Shown piece by piece: positions 1 through 10,147 of a stretch of 64,000 nucleotides of DNA. The stretch is taken from contig OX463818.1 of NCBI GenBank assembly GCA_949825045.1, positions 28,908,906-28,972,905 on the forward strand, given 5' to 3'. This DNA comes from Argyresthia goedartella (Eukaryota; Arthropoda; Insecta; Lepidoptera; Argyresthiidae). How positions within the stretch are numbered: the stretch's first letter is position 1; every line of letters begins with the position of its first letter. Below the pieces are notes generated by a model. That model was not told the origin of the DNA and did no database searches. It worked only from the letters and a program-made list of their open reading frames with translations. The position numbers were made by a program, and so were the translations under genes.

Positions 1-138
1 ATCGAACAATTGAAAGCAATTGGTCTATTGTTATCATGTCTTAATTATATCTGGTTCCATCCGAAAGTGATATATTTCACGATTAGCTCTAAAAGTCTAC
101 AAGTGTCATTGCTAATCTCAAAGGACAAAGCACGACAT

Positions 139-512
139 ATGATTAAACGAACTAACCTGTACGTGAAGTTCTATCATAATTATAGGAGTGCTTTGTCCGA
201 AGAGATTAGCAAACCCTCCCACCCTTGCTTCTACAAATCTACACCCTATGAAGTAAGATCGTGAAATACTTTTTTATTGGAACGATATAAATACTTATCT
301 CTGAACTAAATGAAGGTTGCAAAATGCGCGCGGGTGAGGTGATACACAACTACCAAAAAAAAAAAATGGATTCAAATAAAGGATTCCAAAAATATAGTGT
401 GTGAAAGGCGTACACTACGCGGTACTACAAGTGTCATTGCTAATCTCTTCGGACAAAGCACTCCTATAATTATGATAGAACTTCACGTACAGGTAAAATC
501 GTTTAATCATTA
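139..512. repeat. Foldback repeat with 58-bp perfect arms
   Basis: Positions 155-212 are the exact reverse complement of 437-494 (58 of 58). The match continues imperfectly outward to 139 and 512, giving arms of about 74 bp around a 224-bp middle. A shorter direct repeat of the right arm start (425-447) also occurs at 99-119. The shape fits a MITE or foldback element. No coding capacity is seen and the family is not recognised. Confidence 0.7.
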
Positions 513-760
513 ATTATAAATAATACAATATAAGGCCCTGCTTAGGTTAGAATTTAAAAAAAAACTAAATACTTTTCTGAATATTTTCTAGTTTTCCTAT
601 CAGTTTCAATCTACATATTTTCTGTTTATGTATTTAACTATTCATTAGGCACTGAATAATATCAATGAAGTAGGGCACTACAGTAACAGAGTAACGGGTA
701 GCCATTCCTAAATAAGCCAGAATTGTTCTTACTCAGAGCCTGCCACTAACCTGAAGTAAG

Positions 761-926
761 ATGACGACCCGTAGAATGTATAGTGAGCAACAGAAGGCCA
801 AGTTTCAACAGAACATAACTGAAGCCGAAGAGATCAAAAACTGCCTACTAGCAGAAACAAATGAAACGAACTTTGAGTTGAGACGATTAAAAGCAAAAAA
901 AGCTACCAACTGATTGAGGAGGTGAT

Positions 927-927
<1 letters not shown>
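761..927 (+). pseudogene. Short charged coiled-coil-like ORF fragment
   Basis: An ATG at 761 opens a 50-codon frame ending in TGA at 911-913. The peptide is rich in Lys, Glu, Gln and Arg (begins MTTRRMYSEQQK, ends RRLKAKKATN) and looks helical. One base of slippage in the A-run near 895-901 would continue the frame as KSYQLIEEVIRE into the GA repeat, so this may be a frameshifted fragment of a longer coding sequence. I do not recognise it; it could be a transposon ORF1 piece, a host exon remnant or chance. Confidence 0.25.

Positions 928-928
<1 letters not shown>

Positions 929-958
<30 letters not shown>
929..958. repeat. (GA)n microsatellite
   Basis: About 14 GA units run without interruption. 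They abut the 3' end of LINE-A: read on the minus strand, AATAAATGTTTC is followed by the CT run, so the microsatellite could be the LINE tail or its target. Confidence 0.9.
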
Positions 959-962
<4 letters not shown>

Positions 963-1604
963 TTTATTTCATAATTCTGTACACAATACATGGTAACATG
1001 ACATTACAACAAAAAAAACTGTACTGCAAATAAAAGTAAGAAAAATAGGCCTTAATATTTTAACAATTGCTTATAAAACTACACTTATAACTAGTATACG
1101 TCTAAGCTAGCAATAACAAATTAATAGGACTAAGTTATTGTGTATTTTCTACAAACCTTTGAAAAAGGTACGAACTTACTCCCAAGGAAGGAAACGCTGA
1201 TTTTCAGTCGCACCCTATTGCTCGCTCGATAGATCTCTGGAATGCAAAAGCACCAAAGACATGATTGCCATTTAAAATTAAACTAAATTAAAATTTACAT
1301 AAAACACAAACAGCTCAAAAAATGGACAGCATAAATCATACATATCGATTGCATTTCAAAATACTTCATTCAACACTTGACCACACACATTAAAAATAAT
1401 TATAACGATTTTAATAAATATTTAGAATAATAACAATATACATAATGGATTGCATTACGATAAAGTAAATATGTATATTAATATGAAAATAAAAATGCTA
1501 TATATATATTCTACATAATTATAAATGATGTACAATAATCAAATGATAAATAATATAATATAATGTATACTTAAGTACTACCGCGGGAAGCCTTCACCAT
1601 CAGA

Positions 1605-1903
1605 TCAACATTTGTTTATCTAGTAAAATTATTTTGTACTTTTTCTTAAAACGTACAGAGTCAATAGTAGGAATACGAAGTGTTGGAGGGAGATGTTTCA
1701 GCATTTAGTAGCCTGATACCGAAAACTTCCCTCAAAAGCTCTAGTTTTGTGATAAGGTGTTGAGAGTATAAAACCATTAATATTCCTTGAATTAAAACCA
1801 TACGTTTTCCATGATAGTTTTTCATGGAGGTATGAGGGTTTTTTATTTTTAAGTAGTGATAAAATTAAGGTGGCAGGATGAAGTTTTCTAAGGGATTCCA
1901 TAT
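1605..1903 (-). pseudogene. LINE-A ORF2, C-terminal part
   Basis: This frame begins MESLRKLHPATLIL, directly at the TTAA that borders piggyBac, and continues to YHKTRAFEGSFRYQATKC. That is the usual C-terminal LINE pattern, where an aromatic and basic stretch precedes a Trp-Asn-x-Leu-Pro motif. A stop and a frameshift occur near 1690. The next frame reads HLPPTLRIPTIDSVRFKK and ends at TGA 1605-1607. It matches the piece at 4416 in frame. Confidence 0.75.
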
Positions 1904-1906
1904 TAA

Positions 1907-1930
1907 CCCTTAACCACCTACCACCCGTCT
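1907..1930. repeat. piggyBac left terminal inverted repeat
   Basis: It starts CCCTTAACCACCTACC next to TTAA. Its inner part, to 1930, is repeated inverted at 2104-2122, so the left end could fold into a stem of about 19 bp. Confidence 0.9.
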
Positions 1931-2208
1931 ACCAGACGGAAGCTACTTTAAAATCGCAAATATTTTTACGCCCTTACACTGTACAATCCTGCGCGTTCAA
2001 GTACCTTCTCCCCGCGTCCCTCAGTGTCGCGCATGCGCTCGTCGATGCCGATAGTGCGCTTGATTACCTGTGGTGAGTAAAAAACTATCGCCGAGTGTCT
2101 CAGAGACGGGTGGTAGGTGGTTGCGTGACTAAACTCAAGTGTTCCTTTTTTTACTTTTTCAGTGAAATATGGCTTTACGAGACAAGGATATTGAGAATTT
2201 GTTAGGTA

Positions 2209-4026
2209 ATGAGTTTGTCAGATGAAGAGGATCTGCCTAACGATGAATGCAGTGAAGTCGAAAGTAATATTGGCGAACAGGAACTAGTAGAAGATGATTG
2301 CGGATCGGATTCTGAAATTGATGGTGAGGAAGATCTTGCGTCATCGGAAAAAGGTAATAGGGAACCATCTCCAAATTCTACTGATCCTGTGACTGCAGAC
2401 TCTCACTTTTCATCGGAAGACGACATGCCGGTGGCAGAATTACGTAGAAAGAAGAACTATTTTGGTAAGAATCGTTTCCGTTGGGCATCTGTTCCTTCGT
2501 CTTCACGTGCAAGAACATTAGAAAACAACATTGTCAGGGAGCGTGAGGGTATCAAAGCCGAATACCGAGATCAAATAAATTCTTCATCTTCTCCCCTGGA
2601 CATATGGAAGTTGTTCTTTACTGACGAAATGCTCGAAAAAATTGTTTTGTATACTAATAAGAAAATAAGGGAGATTAGACCAAAATATCAAAAGCAAACC
2701 TGTGTTCAAGATATGGATCTCATTGAATTGAAAGCTTTCATAGGATTCCTTTTCTATACAGCTATATTCAAGGAAAACCACGAACACTATACGTCTTGGT
2801 ATAGTATGGACGGGACAGGAAGGGAAATATACCGTTGTATTCTGAGTAAAAACAGATTTGAAGTGTTGCTCAAAACCATTCGTTTTGATGATGCAGAGAC
2901 GAGACTGGTACGTCGAGAGCACGATCCTTCTGCTCCTATTTCTGAACTCTTTGATGATTTCATAAACCGTTGTCAAGCTGTTTATGTGATCGGAAGTTGT
3001 GCATGTATCGATGAAATGTTAGTGGCATTTCGTGGCAGATGCCGTTTCAAAATGTATATGCCAAAAAAACCCGCAAAATATGGAATAAAAATACAGTGTC
3101 TTACAGATGCAAGATCAGGATACTTGCTCAATGCCTACATTTATTTGGGAAAGGATTCCGATGGGTGTAATTTGTCTGCAGAGTATCAAAGACTGAAAAA
3201 ACCTACTCAGGCAGTTCTGCGCCTTATACCTCCGATTGAAGGTTCTAATCGAAATGTGACTACTGATAATTGGTATACTTCTATAGAGCTATTGGAACAA
3301 ATGAAACAGAAGCAGCTGACCGTTGTTGGTACGTTGAGAAAGAATCAAAGAGAAATTCCCCCAGAATTTTTGGCCGCTCGTAACAGAAATGTTGATTCTA
3401 CTGTATTTGGATTTACAAAAGATATCACAATATCATCGTACGTGCCGAAACTAAACAAAGCAGTGATAACCGTCTCAAGTATGCACCATACTGCAAATGT
3501 TGACAATACTACAAAGAAACCGGAGATAATACTATACTATAATCAAACCAAAATTGGTGTAGATTTATTAGATCAGAGATGCGCCAACTACTCGTCAGGC
3601 CGTCGCACTCGTAGATGGCCGTTGGCAGTATTTTACAGGTTGCTGGACATTTCAGCTTCAAACTTTTACATTGTCAGCTTATCTGCTAAAGGCCAAACCC
3701 AAAAAACTGAAAGCAGATTCAAATTCCTGAAGAAATTAGCCGAACAGCTCACAAGACCGCATATGGAGCGACGCGAAAATAATCCTCAGATGCAACGGGA
3801 TATAAAAGTCGCTCTTCGACGTATACTCCATCACAAAGACGAGGCGGCTCCAGTAGAAGTTCCAGGTGGCAGCTATGCTGAAGAAAGGTTAGCTGTTCGC
3901 AAGACATGTTCTACTTGTGACCCAAAAAAGAAACGCAGAACCCAATATATTTGTTTCGAGTGTAAGGCACCCATTTGCCTCGAATGCTCTAATAAACTGT
4001 GCAGTAATTGCCGTGAAAAAATGTAA
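2209..4026 (+). CDS. piggyBac transposase
   Basis: This 605-codon open frame is close to the usual length of the family (about 590-600). The N-terminus is acidic (SLSDEEDLPNDE). The catalytic core carries the three Asp contexts expected of the DDD transposase: CIDEMLVAFRGR, TTDNWYTS and GVDLLDQRC. The C-terminus (about residues 565-605) is a Cys-rich zinc-binding domain with repeated C-x2-C pairs. An upstream ATG at 2169 opens MALRDKDIENLLGN, which resembles piggyBac N-termini but is one frame off and stops at 2223-2225. Either the true start is the ATG at 2209 or a single-base indel has cut off the first residues. No stop or frameshift is seen in the core. Confidence 0.95.
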   Translation: MSLSDEEDLPNDECSEVESNIGEQELVEDDCGSDSEIDGEEDLASSEKGNREPSPNSTDPVTADSHFSSEDDMPVAELRRKKNYFGKNRFRWASVPSSSRARTLENNIVREREGIKAEYRDQINSSSSPLDIWKLFFTDEMLEKIVLYTNKKIREIRPKYQKQTCVQDMDLIELKAFIGFLFYTAIFKENHEHYTSWYSMDGTGREIYRCILSKNRFEVLLKTIRFDDAETRLVRREHDPSAPISELFDDFINRCQAVYVIGSCACIDEMLVAFRGRCRFKMYMPKKPAKYGIKIQCLTDARSGYLLNAYIYLGKDSDGCNLSAEYQRLKKPTQAVLRLIPPIEGSNRNVTTDNWYTSIELLEQMKQKQLTVVGTLRKNQREIPPEFLAARNRNVDSTVFGFTKDITISSYVPKLNKAVITVSSMHHTANVDNTTKKPEIILYYNQTKIGVDLLDQRCANYSSGRRTRRWPLAVFYRLLDISASNFYIVSLSAKGQTQKTESRFKFLKKLAEQLTRPHMERRENNPQMQRDIKVALRRILHHKDEAAPVEVPGGSYAEERLAVRKTCSTCDPKKKRRTQYICFECKAPICLECSNKLCSNCREKM

Positions 4027-4363
4027 AGTTAATGGTCTGCAATTTTGTTGATTGAGTTGTTCTAGAACGTCACTAATTTTTTTCTTATCTTTGTTGATTA
4101 TTGAATAATTGAAAATTAGTACTAAATAAGTATTATCTTTTTGTATTTTTTTATGGTTCTCATTATCCAAAGACTGTATTTTTGTGGGAAAAAAAGTAAG
4201 TTGGTTTTTTGTTATTTAGTTTATGGAAAACGTAGTCGTTTTTATTTTGTGTTTATTATTATAATACATAGTTTCTAACATTATTAACATGTTTTTTATT
4301 TTCCAAAACCTCTAAGTTATAAATATTATACATGGCGAGGGTAATTTGACACACACGTCTCTA

Positions 4364-4415
4364 AGACGGGTGGTAGGTGGTTATGTTACAAAAATAGGAG
4401 GTAGGTAGTTAAGGG
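4364..4415. repeat. piggyBac right subterminal repeat and terminal inverted repeat
   Basis: 4364-4382 repeats the left subterminal motif. 4400-4415 is the terminal inverted repeat, ending in AAGGG next to TTAA. Confidence 0.9.
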
Positions 4416-5905
4416 TTAAGTAGACCTTTATTATTTAGCATAGGCGTTACATGACTACGTGGTGGAACTTTATAGCAAAACCTGATACAAGCGTTCTGCA
4501 ATCGTTGTAAGGCACTTTTTGACGTGGATAATAAACGTGGAACTATAACAATATCACAGTAGTTTAATTTAGATAAAATAAGCGATTCACAAAGTGTCAA
4601 GCGTAGTTCTTCGCTAAGGAAAGAGCGAATTTTATAAAGTAGTTTCAACCGGAACATGCAACTTTTCACAATGCTCAGAACATGGTATTCGAACCTAAGC
4701 TTATTATCCATGAGTAAGCCCAAATTTATCGCCTTAGTGACATACTCCACATTCCCACAAATAATTTCAACTTTAGGATTTTGAAAAGCAGTCTGAAGTA
4801 TCTGTTTTTTGAACCTAGAATCATGAAATGCGATTTGCTTGGATTGAGTAGTAGCGCATTACGAGTTGACCACTGAGAAATTCTATCAAGATCTTCATTT
4901 AGTTTCTTGAGTGCAGTCGAGACATCTTTTGGATCTACAGGAATGTATATCTGCACATCGATGGATAAATATGATATTTACCGTGTTTAATGTGGTTAAT
5001 AATATCAGCAGTATAAATAATGAATAGAAGTGGGCCTAAAATTGTGCCCTGTGGTACTCCCCTGCTCACGGGTTTGGCACGAGATCTGCCATCACTTCCA
5101 TCGCTTAAGGTGATTTGAACTGCTTGGAATCTATCAGATAAATAACTCTCAAACCAAGAAATGGTTGGAGTGCTGAATCCGTAATATGACATTTTATTTA
5201 ATAACAAAGGGATGCTGATGGAGTCAAATGCCCGAAAAAAATTTAACAAAGTAAGCAGGGTGGCTTGTCCTGCATCCTGTGCGATCAAGACATTGTCAAT
5301 AACATCAAGTAGAGCTGTGCTGGTACTCACTCCTTTACGGAATCCAGATTGAGCTACAGGAAGGATATTATTCTGCTCAACATATTTGGCCAGTTGCCAG
5401 AAAACAATTCTTTCGAGCACTTTGGAGAGGTAAGGTACAATGTTGATTGGCCGTAGATCTTTAAATTCTTTCGGATTACATATCTTGGGTATGGGTGAGA
5501 CAAGAGAAGTTTTCCATGAAGAGGGGAATGTGGCAGAACAGATGGATTTATTTATGATTTTGGTAATGACGGGTAAGGTAAAAGGTAAAGTTAGCAGTAT
5601 CATGTCCATATTAACTTCATAAGAGCCTTCAGCATTGGATTGGATCGACAATATAGTTTTGCAATTGCTTAAAGTAATTCTTGTCAATTTGATCATGTGT
5701 TATATGGTATTTACGTAATGCTATTGTCCGATAACCAAGGCATAGGTGTTTTCTTTAGATAAATTAACTTTTTGGGGGCGTGTCTATTGAATATATCCAA
5801 AATATAATAATATAGTAGTTGTAACATATCATCAACAGTACGAACCAGATCCAGAGCATCCCAATCGTAAGCTTGTAATTCGTTTTCAAATAATAAAAAT
5901 AATAA
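4416..5905 (-). pseudogene. LINE-A ORF2, RT palm to thumb, decayed
   Basis: The minus strand reads a linker segment (5905-5700, includes DIFNRHAP), then RT fingers with DLRPINIVPYLSKVLER, the QSGFRKGVSTSTALLD block, motif B GVPQGTILGPLLF and a thumb ending at NNKGLL beside the piggyBac edge. Motif A reads LLNFFRAFDS, so the first catalytic Asp is Asn. The YADD box is destroyed: HIYPSMCRY is found where YADD should be, with one base missing near 4960, and the frame resumes as QIYIPVDPKDV. Stops also occur near 5700. This is a dead copy. It continues without frame change into 1605-1903 on the other side of the piggyBac insertion. Confidence 0.8.
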
Positions 5906-6304
5906 AAAAAATAAAATTCATTTAATCTCCAAAAGAAAATGTACAAAATTTTTGTTTTAGTAGGATTACGCCACAGGTTTCTGAATCACAAAAGTTGCAA
6001 ATGCAACTGCTCTCATTGCTAGGCTATTTTAATAGCCTGTATTAATGAAAAGCAGGCTCATGCCTCTAATGTAAGAATAGGTAAGCATAATAAAGTTAAC
6101 ATACATTTAAAGGTGGCAAGTACCTATAAATTAGGATTAGCTAAATATATTACATAATATATAACAAAGTGGTGTGTGGGTATGTGTGTGTATTTGTGAA
6201 GTTGTGTAAGTGTATAGTGTGTGAGGGTGTGTTGTGTGGTGTGTTTGGAAAGCGTGTGTATATGTCTGTGTTTTCGTTCGACCTACCTACTTGTATGAAA
6301 AATA
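5906..6304. other. Spacer with GT-rich low complexity
   Basis: No gene is seen. 6168-6262 is an imperfect GT-rich tract. The open frame running through it is a product of the repeat. Confidence 0.6.
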
Positions 6305-7530
6305 TTAGGAATAGGGTTTTAGAAGGTTTTCAGTTTCATCATACGTTAAGTTACTTAAGTAATTACTTACTATTTGTTTACATTCATGAGACAGAAGCGG
6401 ATAAATATATTCAATCTTGTTAAACAGGTTATACAAAAAGGGACCAATATAAAGGTTAAAGCGTTTTGTGAAAATTAATCTTGGGAAGGGAACATTGCAA
6501 ATCCTATCTTTACGTCGTTTCATAGTAGGTTCGTATGGTGTGAGGTGGTGTTGCAATATTATTGTATTAAAAATGAATAGTTGCCTGACTGATAGTATCT
6601 TACAAAGACTGTACAGTTGAACTGTGGGAAATAGAATAGGGCGTTTAGTTGCCACTTTAAGGATGGCGCGTTGAGCTATTTCTAGGGGTTTCATTGTTGT
6701 TTTTGCGGCACCTCCCCAGCAGGGGATACAGTAGGCTATAATAGATTGACAAAGGGCAAGATAAGTATTTTTAATGATGGTTGCACTAGCAATGTTTCGA
6801 AGATTTTTGAATATGTATGTGAGAGGATTTTATTATTTTCTAGATAGGTGAGTAGTCGGTTATTTATAATTCGTTCAAGTATCTTTGAGAGCGACGTAAG
6901 GACAGCAATCGGACGATAATTCGTTGGAGACGACCTATCTCCACTCTTGAAAATGGGATGAATAATAGCCTTTTTAAAATTATTTGGAAAGATACCATTC
7001 AGGAAGCAGAGATTAAAGATATGGCTAAGAATAGGAGCCAGAGGTTTTATGTATCTCTGAAGAATTGCTGTAGAGATTCCATCCCAACCGGTAGCAGCAA
7101 ATGGTCTCAGTGACCGTATAACACTTAAAACTTCATCTGGATCTGTTTCTAGTAAAGCAAAGGAGGATGTCATCGGTGTGGAAGAAGATTGAGGTGGTGG
7201 GATTGATATTGTCGATGGTGGTAGTTGTAATATACCATCAGCCAGCTCCCTGCCTATATTCACAAAAAATTTATTTACTTCATTGCATGAGTGTATTGGT
7301 GATATGGTAGTTTTAAGAAGCTCTGTAGGTGATTTTACAGATATGGTGGAGTTGGTTAGTCTTCTTATTGTGTTCCATAAGTTTTTAATATTTTTGCTTG
7401 CCTTTTCTAGCTCAATAGTGTCAAATTTTCTTTTGGTTTTCTTTAAAATTTTGGTACAAAAATTTCTGTATCTGACGTAGGTTATTTTTAGTATTTCGTT
7501 GTCTGGGTTGGCTTTACAGTTTCTATATAG
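6305..7530 (-). pseudogene. LINE-B ORF2 RT, catalytic core deleted
   Basis: The RT N-terminal half is readable: VNKFFVNIGRELADGI, GWDGISTAILQRYIKP, NYRPIAVLTSLSKILERI and LENNKILSHT. The reading then jumps, in another frame near 6800, to YIFKNLRNIASATIIKN and the C-terminal CWGGAAKTTMKPLEIAQRA. Motifs A, B and C (the YADD loop) are absent. The sequence therefore lost several hundred bases of palm by internal deletion and cannot encode a polymerase. Confidence 0.8.
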
Positions 7531-7600
7531 GTGATATGCGCAACAGGGATCTGTTGCGCATATCACTATGTATGCGCAACAGGGATCTGTTGCGCATACA
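7531..7600. repeat. Tandemly duplicated palindrome inside LINE-B
   Basis: Two near-identical palindromes lie in tandem with a 36-bp period. 7531-7566 has 15-bp arms around GGGATC; 7569-7600 has 13-bp arms around the same GGGATC. On the minus strand the unit encodes the LINE linker motif CMRNRSLLRI, so it is a duplicated piece of LINE coding sequence that happens to be self-complementary. Confidence 0.85.
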
Positions 7601-8390
7601 TTTTATAAGACCTGGAGTTATCCAGGGCTTAAGAGGCCTGCGCTTTTTGGGAATAATCGAAGTAGTTGTGTTTTTTAAATTGTATATCTATATCCTTTAT
7701 CGGTCTGAACTGTATACACCTGGGTATATATTTATCTATTTTTATGTTCAGAGACGCAAATACCATAGCATGGCCATTTAAACCAGAAGGGTTGCTAATC
7801 TCTACTTGCCTACTTGCAAGATCAGTACAAATAACATCAAGAAAAGTCGCACTATGATCAGTAAAATTAGTAGTTTCGGTAACAATTTGAGTTAACCCTG
7901 TAGTTTGTAAAAATGTGTTGAACTTATTAAACTTATCGATATTAAAATCGCCTAGTAATATGATGTCATCAAAATTATTAAGTGTTGAGAGCATATCTAA
8001 CAATGCATCAAGAAAAGTATCGACAGACTGCCATTGCGATCGGTACGCTGTGCAAATTGCTATTTTCTTACCGTTTACAGTCAATCTAAGCCACCACTGC
8101 TCTATGGTCATATCACTAGTCAATGTCAGTGTATTCAAACCATGCCTGGTATAAAAAGCTAAGCCTCCACCGCGACCACCGTGTGTAGTCTCGGGGCGAG
8201 GTAACATTTTGAAATTATAATTTGGAATCACAGGTGCTAGTTCCTCACAACCTTTTCTCAGCCAAGATTAATTAATTACAAGAATATCTGGCGAGTATTT
8301 TATAGCTACAGCAACAAATTCATCTCCGCATGTATTTAAGGATTGTGCATTAAAGAGACCGATTTTAAACAGTCTATTTTTGGAAAACAT
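7600..8390 (-). pseudogene. LINE-B ORF2 endonuclease domain
   Basis: ATG at 8390-8388 opens MFSKNRLFKIGLFNAQSLN, the typical start of an apurinic-type endonuclease. The catalytic Glu box (normally N-E-T/S-W-L) reads VIN-stop-SWLRKG because the Glu codon is TAA. Downstream are GGRGGGLAFYTR, LGDFNIDKFN and DHSATFLDVICTD, so Asp, Asn and His positions are largely kept. The domain nicks target DNA to prime reverse transcription in LINEs. The frame stays open after the stop to about 7629. Confidence 0.8.
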
Positions 8391-8458
8391 TGTATAAGAT
8401 AAATGACATGTAAAATTACAATCTGAAAAAATATCACGGTGAAGACATATGTAAAATA

Positions 8459-8809
8459 TTTCATTTCATTTATTTATTCATTATCAACATAAGTTGTGTG
8501 TGAAATAACATATTACAATAAATTAAATTAAAAATAAACATTCATAAAAACTAGTACCAAAAAACAAGGTTAAGTAAAATATAACTAACAATAAACATTA
8601 AATCAATTAAGAACACATGTGAAATTACATTACATCAAATAGACTAAAAAAATACTTATAGGTACAGTGATATCAAACAATGTCAACTTAAATTAAATTA
8701 ATTAAAACATTATAGTGAAAAGCAGAAAATATATATATATAATTACATTATTTTACATTACAAAGTAGTCATTGATTCCGTACAATTTTGAACTAGACGC
8801 CTCACTTCA
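8459..8809 (-). other. LINE-C 3' UTR
   Basis: AT-rich sequence without coding frames. Read on the minus strand it ends in AATAAATAAATGAAATGAAAT, a LINE-type tail with short repeats. Confidence 0.55.
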
Positions 8810-10147
8810 TTAGGATTTGTCTACATGTGATCGTAAAATGGCGAGAGCTGCCTCAGTAGTGTTGTTTCTACTTCTATTTCGACTGAATTTCTTGAGAAAA
8901 GTAGCACAGACATCATTGGGGTCGTCAAGTGTCTGTTCATGTCCATTTGTACAGGCTGTTTTTAACAGTATATTACCTACCTCTTTGGTTATCTTGTTTC
9001 GATGCTTTTGTATTACCTTCCATATCTCTTTTGACGAGTCTTTTGCTTTAAATATTTGCGTCTGTACTGCTAACTTTTTAGCGTATTTAATAACACGTCT
9101 AAAAATGTTAACATACTTGTTACTATAGCGCACAACTGATTCTGAGTTCAAAGATTTATGTGTCATTAAAAAGCGCTTCATTTTACTGGATACTTTGATA
9201 CCCTTAGTGATCCATTTCATTTTGCCAAATGCTTTTTTGTTAATTACTTTGTTGTACATCTTAAAGCTTCCTACAAAAACTTGGTGGAATTTATTAATGA
9301 AAGTGTTTACTCCTATACCCTGCCAATTGTTCCCTTTTATTCTATTTCTAAATATTTCTTTTTCCTTATCAGGGAAAATTCTGACCTCTTTGCGTAATGG
9401 TTTATCATTGTGCCTTGTTTTACATACCACATTAATTGCAAAGGAGCTAAGCAGGCTTGCGTGGCCATCAGCCAAACCATTATTATCCACCACTGTTGGG
9501 GCTATCGAATCTTTTAGAAAATTTGTAAGAACATTATCTAGGCAAGATTCTAAATTATTACGAGCAAAAGTGGCACATTTATGGCATTTAAAATTATAAC
9601 ACGTAAGAAGTGACAAAAAATCTGCAGTATGTTTATCGTGTCTGAGTATATTAATATTAAAGTCACCGCAAATAATGCATTTTTTGTTGAAGAAATGCTC
9701 TAAAAGTTGCTCAAGGCTTTCCATAAAATTTGCCAAATTAACTTCATTTGGATAACGGTAACAACAGATAATGCTTACATTAGTTTTACAATCTTTAACC
9801 CCACAAACTTCAAAATATTCTTCTTTGTACAACTTTTTACAAATTGCAAGCTCTTCACATTGGGTAGTATCGTGACTCAAAATAAGAGACCCACCTCTTA
9901 TCTTTCTTAATCGTGTAGTGTATACGGCAAGTTTATATTCCGATAAACTGAATAATGGTGCAGATATTTTGTTGAGAAAATGTTCACTGACACAGATGTA
10001 CTGTTGAACATCAGAAAGACTATGCACATACAATTCCAATTCATTCTTTTTATATAAAATACCGCATAAATTTTGATAAAAAAGGTTTAAGGTGGTACTC
10101 TTACTTGGTTCTGAGTCACATATTGTTATGATGTCATTTTTGCTCAC
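8810..10147 (-). pseudogene. LINE-C ORF2, endonuclease and linker only
   Basis: 445 codons are open. Endonuclease landmarks are NLFYQNLCGI at the start, CVSEHFLNK at the Glu box, IRGGSLILSHD, IICGDFNINILRHD and a C-terminal DGHASLLS in place of the usual S/T-D-H. The linker (about residues 270-440) is Lys-rich and ends in SRNRSRNNTTEAALA just before the stop. The expected RT fingers never start. The upstream boundary overlaps the ORF1 end by 14 bases; the first codon in this frame is GTG, so the true start is uncertain. Confidence 0.75.

Larger units (their letters stand above)
1907..4415 (+). mobile_element. piggyBac-type DNA transposon, near complete
   Basis: The element is flanked by TTAA on both sides (1903-1906 and 4416-4419), the piggyBac target duplication. 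The ends are inverted repeats: CCCTTAACCACCTACC on the left and, reverse-complemented, CCCTTAACTACCTACC on the right (one mismatch in 16). Length is 2,509 bp with one transposase gene. Subterminal repeats lie at 1912-1930 (inverted), 2104-2122 and 4364-4382, all versions of AGACGGGTGGTAGGTGGTT. It inserted in LINE-A, so it is younger than that LINE. Confidence 0.95.
958..5905 (-). mobile_element. LINE-A, non-LTR retrotransposon split by piggyBac
   Basis: A 5'-truncated LINE is read on the minus strand from about 5905 down to about 958. It contains the end of the endonuclease-RT linker, RT palm, thumb and C-terminal region, and a 3' UTR of about 650 bp with AATAAA close to the end. It is interrupted at 1907-4415 by a piggyBac element. 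The 3' edge at 958 is inferred from the polyadenylation signal next to the CT/GA run. It resembles Jockey/CR1-group LINEs; the clade was not tested. Confidence 0.7.
6305..8400 (-). mobile_element. LINE-B, endonuclease plus partial RT, internally deleted
   Basis: A minus-strand LINE runs from an ORF2 start near 8390 to the C-terminal region at 6305. It holds an endonuclease (8390-7600), a linker with a small tandem duplication (7531-7600), RT fingers (7530-6800) and then, after a deletion, the RT C-terminal segment. Family resemblance is to LINE-I/J (shared CMRNR linker motif). It is inactive. Confidence 0.8.

Noticed and set aside
6169..6423. 84-codon plus frame with many Val, Cys and Gly
   Set aside because: It is a translation of a GT-rich low-complexity tract that runs into the antisense of LINE-B.
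8817..9910. Plus-strand open frames of 67-134 codons
   Set aside because: They are antisense to LINE-C ORF2, which has clear endonuclease motifs on the minus strand.
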